Below, one piece after another: positions 43,001 to 49,000 of a DNA stretch of 64,000 nt. Made by a program: the position numbers and the translations under genes. Every line of letters starts with the position of its first letter. Position 1 is the first letter of the stretch. The notes beneath the pieces are model-generated. The model made no database searches. It was not told the DNA's origin and saw only the letters and a list, made by a program, of their open reading frames with translations. The stretch is from contig CAJNDS010002648.1 of NCBI GenBank assembly GCA_905221605.1, forward strand, positions 242,501 through 306,500, written 5' to 3'. This stretch comes from Symbiodinium natans (taxonomy: Eukaryota > Sar > Dinophyceae > Suessiales > Symbiodiniaceae).

Positions 43001-46000
43001 GCTAAGACGCTTTGTAAGCATTGCCTCAAGGATGGCTGGGTGGTGAATGCTGAGTTCCTTGGTGAGGAACGGGCCGCTGGAACGTGAATTTTCCAAGTAC
43101 GAGGTGAAGAAATCCTCAATGGTAAAGGATTCAGCCAATGAGCTGAAGGTTCGTCCTGGATGACGTTAAACCATAATGTGCATTTCAAGCAGCTGGCTGC
43201 TGCCTAAATGGCGGTTTTTGGCCAAAGAACGGCATCTCCAATGTGTCCTAGGAAATCCTAGGACAGGGGGAGTGCGGAGCTGCAACTGGTATTGTAGAAA
43301 AGAGTTGGTGATGGGAGTTGAAGGGGTCAATGAACCCGGATATTTTTGGCTCAAGAAACGTGGGCAATGCGCCCTACGGAAAAGGTGTGTTTGGTTGTGC
43401 TTTGGGTTTTGTCTTCGGTTGTTCCAGGGGAATCAAGGCCTTCTGTTGGGGCTGACTGTTTTGTTCCCTGTCCTCCTTCGGTTGCCCCCCGTACCCTAAA
43501 CCCTAAACCCTAAACCCTAAACCCTAAACCCTAAACCCAAAACCCTAAACCCTAAACCCTAAACCCTAAACCCTTAGGAGGGTGTAGGAGTGGGTCCTTG
43601 AAGGAGGGGACTTTGGGAGGCAGGGCTTTCCGAGCTGGGGCTCAGCATGAAGACACTCGGCACGGCAAGTCTCTAGCCTCAAATCAAGGGGCTTCGGGTT
43701 TAGGATTGAGAGGGTTGAGGGTGCTAAACCCTTAACCCTAAACCCTAAACCCTAAACCCTAAACCCTAAACCCTAAACCCTAAGCCCTAAACATTAAACC
43801 CTGAACCCCAAAGCCTATGAAGCGTGCGATGGAAGAACTCAAGGCCTTCCTCAGCGGAACTGCACCCCTCAGTCCCGTAAGGCATCAGTCCCGGAAACGG
43901 CGCATCCTCGCATCTTCCACCCTGAAGCCCAACGGCCTCTACCCTAAACCCTAAACCCAAAATACATCTCAACCCTAAACCCTAAACCAAAAACCCTAAA
44001 CCTTAAACCCTAAACCTTAAACCCTAAACCCTAAACCCTAAGCCCTGAACCCTAAACCCTAAACCCTAAACCCTAAACCCTAAACCCCAAAACCTATCAA
44101 ACAAGCCCGAGTCCAGAGCGAAGCGTCCCATGCAGGGCGTGGGCACTCTGCGATACATGGCGCCGGAAGTCTTGAACTCCGGCGACACTCTCAGCTAAAG
44201 CCCACCCTAAACCCCAAGCCCTAAAACCCTAAAACCCTAAAACCCTGAAACCCTAAAACCCTAAAGCCCTAAAGCCCTAAAACCCTAAAACCCAAAAACC
44301 CTAAAACCCTAAAACCCTAAACCCCAAGCCCTAAAACCCTAAAACCCTAAAACCCTGAAACCCTAAAACCCTAAAGCCCTAAAGCCCTAAAACCCTAAAA
44401 CCCAAAAACCCTAAAACCCTAAAACCCTAAAACCCTAAAACCCTAAAACCCTAAACCCCTAAACCCTAAACCCTCACCCCTAAACCCTAAACCCTAAACC
44501 CTAAACCCTAAACCCCAAAATCACAAACCCCTACGCCCCTGACCCTGCATTTTGAACTTCATGGTCTGTGTTGCCTGGCGGCGAGCTTGGCTGCAGACTT
44601 AAGGATTGTTTGGGGAGGTTTCGGTTTAGGGTCAGTGAGCGTGCCTGCTAGGGGTTTAGCGTTTTGCTAGGGGTTGAAGAGTTTAGGGTTCAGGGTTAGG
44701 GTTTAGGTTTTAGGGTTTAGGGTTAGGGTTTAGGGTTTAGGGTTTAGGGTTTAGGGTTTAGGGCTTAGGGTTTAGGGTTTAGGGTTTAGGGTTTAGGGTT
44801 TAGGGTTTAGGGTTCAGGGTTTAGAGTTAGGGTTTAGGGTTTAGGGTTTGGGGTTTGGGGTTTGGGGTTTTGGGTTTGGGGTTTAGTGCTTTCGAACCCT
44901 AAGCCTGAAGGCTGAACCCTTAAGGAAACACCAACCTTCGGAAAGCAAGCAGAGGCCACGTCCGCCCTAACCCCAACCCCTAACCCCTAACCCCTAACCC
45001 CTACCCCCTAAACCCTAAACCCTAGATAAACCCTAAATAAACCCTAAACCCTAAACCCTAAACCCTAGATAAACCCTAAATAAACCCTAAATAAACCCTA
45101 AACCCTAAACCCTAAACCCTAAACCCTAAACCCTAAACCCTAAACCCTAAACCTTAAACCTAAAACCCTAAACCCTAAACCCTAAACCCTAAACCCTAAA
45201 CCCTAAACCCTAAACCCTAAACCCTAAACCCTAAACCCTAAACCCTAAACCCTAAACCCTAAACCCTAAACCCTAAACCCTAAACCCTAAACCCTAAACC
45301 CTAACCCCTAAACCCCTAAACCCTCCTAAACCCTACAATACCTAACCTGGGACTGGGTGGCCGGAACGTATTCCCCCGACCATGTGCCTTATTTAGGATC
45401 TGGGAGTATTTCGCATTTTCTTCGGTTGGGGTTTTCAGTCCTGAACCCTAAACCCCACACCCCAAACCCTCAACTCTCAACCCTAAACCCTAAAAACCCT
45501 AAACCCTAAAAATCCTAAACCCTAAAAATCCTAAACCCTAAACCCTAAACCCTAAACCCTAACCCTAAACCCTAAACCCTAAACCCTAAACCCTAAACCC
45601 TAAACCCTAAACCCTAAACCCTAACCCCTAAAACCTAAACCCTAAACCCTAAACCCTAAACCCTAAACCCTAAACCCTAAACCCTAAACCCTAAACCCTA
45701 AACCCTAAACCCTAAACCCTAAACCCTAAACCCTAAACCCTAAACCCTAAACCCTAACCCTAAACTTTAAACCCTAAACCCTCGAACCCAAAGTGAACTT
45801 CGTCGCGCCATGGCCCAGGTGAATACGGAGTACAAGCTGACGTCTTCTCCTTCGGAATCCTTCTACATGAGATTGTCTCAGGCACTTGCACTTGCAGGTT
45901 TAGGGTTTCGGGTTCAGGGTTTAGGGTTTAGGTTGCTTTTCGGGTCGAGGATCTCGCGCTGAGGGTTTGGGAGTTTAGGGGTTCAGGGGTTCAGGGTTTA

Positions 46001-49000
46001 CAAGCTTTAGGGTCTAGGGTTCAGGGTTTACGGTTAAGGGGTGTGGGGGAACTGATGAGTCATACCCTAAACCCTAAACCCCAAAGCCTTGAACTTGGTG
46101 CCGGAGCCGCTGACAAGTCAACCAAAAACTATCCCCTAAACCCTAAACCCTAAACCCTAAACCCTAAACCCTAAACCCTAAACCCTAAACCCTAAACCCT
46201 AAACCCTAAACCCTAAACCCTAAACCCTATAGACCCTAGACCCTAGACCCTAGACCCTAAACCTTAAACCCTAAACCCTAAACCCTAAACCCTAAACCCT
46301 AAACCCTAAACCCTAAACTCTAAACCCTAAACCCTAAACCCTAAACCCTAAACCCTAACCCTAAACCCTACCTAAACCCTTGTACCAGGGCTTTGGGGCT
46401 TCAGGTTACCTATACTAAGGTGGTGCCGTGTTCCCTAAAGAGCTCGACGCCGGTTCTTTCAATATGTTCCACGCTCAAAGCTGCAGCGTGAACGGCCGTA
46501 GGATTAGGTTTTAGGGTTTGGGGTTTGGGGTTAGGGGTTTGGGGTTTGGGGTTTGGGGTTTATGGAATTTGTATAGGGTTTGGCTCCCAATAGCGTTTTC
46601 AAGAAACGTTTTCAACGAAACGTTTTCAACGAAACGGATTGAGCGGGTTGCTCCTTTAGACTCTACTCTTTCACAGTCATTGAATCACATGTCTGAGAGT
46701 GAAACGAAACGTGGCCGGACGTGAAGATTTCATAAATCAAACCTGACGACTTTGGATGGTTCGCGTGGCGGGCGCGAAACGTTGCAACGTGGTGCAAGAG
46801 GCGCTCCCAACATCTAACATGTCAAGTCAGACGAATTTGGTTGCATAGGGTTTGGGCCCCGCCAAGTTTCGAACGAAACGTCTTGATCGAAACGTCTCGC
46901 ACGACCTTTTTGAACGACCGTTTTGAGCGACAGTCGCGGACGACATGCTTTGAACAACGGTTTTGAAACGAGTTGTTTCTTTAGAGCCTAATTTCCAGTT
47001 TTTAGCGAGTTTTTTTGAGCCTAATTTCAATTTTGCACGGGCCGGCCTTGGCCTCATGGGACTGTTTCGGTGGCCTTCTGGGAGGGGCGCCTCAAGCAAC
47101 CTCCCGGACGCCTTTCTCCTCCCCCCCCCCCCCCCCCCCCTTCCTTCCCTTTGGAGGGTTTAGGGTTTAGGGTTTAGGGGGGCTTTGACCATAAACCCTA
47201 AACCCCAAACCCTAGACCCTTAAGAAAAAAGACATAGAAATTGTATGTGGTGCCATGCAGAATTTCCCAAGCTATTTGTCTAAACAGCGGACAAGCCGAG
47301 TTTGAGTAGATTACTCCAAAGCGCCACTTGCTCAACTCACTTAAACTTCTGGGGCCTTCAAACCCAAACACTGAGCTCTCTAAATCACAGCGGCCCCACA
47401 AAACAGCCCATCATGTAGAGGCCCAGGGCATTTTGGGTGGTTTATATCCGCATGAAAACTATGTGACGCTCCAGGCCGAAGCACAAAAAACACCCTAAAC
47501 CATAAACCCTAGACCCTAAGCCCTAAACCTAAAACCTTCAGGCGCAAACCCTCACTAAACCTGTCCATCTTAGCCTGTAGACCCTGAACGAGTTAAGAGT
47601 TCAGGGGTGGGAGGGACACCTACCAGGAACCTTACAGTAGTTTAAGGTTTAGGGTTTCTTATCCTGCCCTAAACCCTAAACCCTAAACCCTAAACCCTAA
47701 ACCCTAAACCCTAAACCCTAAACCCTAAACCCTAAACCCTAAACCCTAAACCCTAAACCCTAAACCCTAAACCCTAAACCCTAACCTAAACCCTAAACCC
47801 TAAACCCTAAACCCTAAACCCTAAACCCTAAACCCTAAACCCTAAACCCTAAACCCTAAACCCTAAACCCTAAACCCTAAACCCTAAACCCTAAACCCTA
47901 CACCCCAAACCCTAAACCCTAAACCCTAAACCCTAAACCTAAACCCTAAACCCTAAACCCTAAACCCTAAACCCTAAACCCCTCAGCCGCAGCCGGAAGG
48001 AGGTAAGAGCTCAGGGCTAGCAGGGCCTCTATAAGGGAACTTTTTTGGAGGTTTAGGGGTTTAGGGGTTTAGGGGTCTAGGGGTTTAGGGGTTTAGGGGT
48101 TTAAGGGTTTAGGGGGCTTAGGGGTTTAGGGTTTAGGCGGTTTGATTTCTGACTTACAGAGACGAATCCTGACAGTGGATCTGTCTGTCGGCGAGCATCA
48201 CCGTTCGCATGCAGCCCCGCGTATCTGACGAATCCTGAGGCCTATGCCGGAAACCCTAAACCCTCAACCCCTCAACCCCTTGCAGCCGATAAAACCTCAA
48301 CCTCTTAAGAACGCAAAAGCCCTTCAGCCCCTCGACCTCTCAACCCCTCAACCCTAAACTTTCGGGTTTAGGGTTTAGGGTTTAGGGTTTAGGGTTTAGG
48401 GTTTAGGGACGCCCAAAGCCCAAAGCCCAAACCCCAAAGCCCCAAGATGGAACGGATTCCTCACCCCAAACTCCAAACCCCAAACCCAAAAGCACTATGC
48501 CTTAAACCCACATCGAAGCCAGGGGTGGTGCCCTACGGACATAGGAACGAGGCGTCTTTGTGCCTCGCAATCATGAGTGGCTGGGGCCTCAGCGGCTTGG
48601 GGTTTCTCGGTGAAGGGTTTACGGGGGTGCTTGCGAGGAAGCTGCGATTCTATCGGATAGGAACACGTAGAGCATGTGTCTAGTGCGTATAGGTGACGCT
48701 CGTACATGTTAGAACTGAAGGGCCTATTGTGCTCAAGCCCCTTCAAACTCGTACCCGTAAGGTTGTGCCCCTACACGCTCCCCGCAACACGCTCCTACTA
48801 TGGCCCTCATGCTACCTCAGGGTCCCAGCAACCCAAGGGTACAACCTTAAGGGTCCAACAGCGGCACCAACAGTCGACGAGACCTCGAAACCAGATTTGC
48901 AGGACAAAAGGCCGTGCAAGAAAGGCCGAAACACTCCAATGCAACACCCGTTTAAAATGAGAAGCGTGTGTTAATTCGCCAGGGCGTCGAGGAAGGTGGA

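Larger units (their letters stand above)
33588..43493 (+). mobile_element. Ty1/copia LTR retrotransposon, 9.9 kb
   Basis: Two 221-bp LTRs with one mismatch (G at 33754, C at 43439) enclose gag, protease, integrase, reverse transcriptase and RNase H. Integrase before reverse transcriptase defines Ty1/copia. LTR divergence below 0.5 percent indicates recent insertion. The same strand as gene 2. The proteins lie in four overlapping frames; two junctions carry in-phase -1 slippery heptamers and two (near 37720 and 38300-38350) look like plain frame breaks or assembly errors, so the copy may be non-autonomous. Confidence 0.95.
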
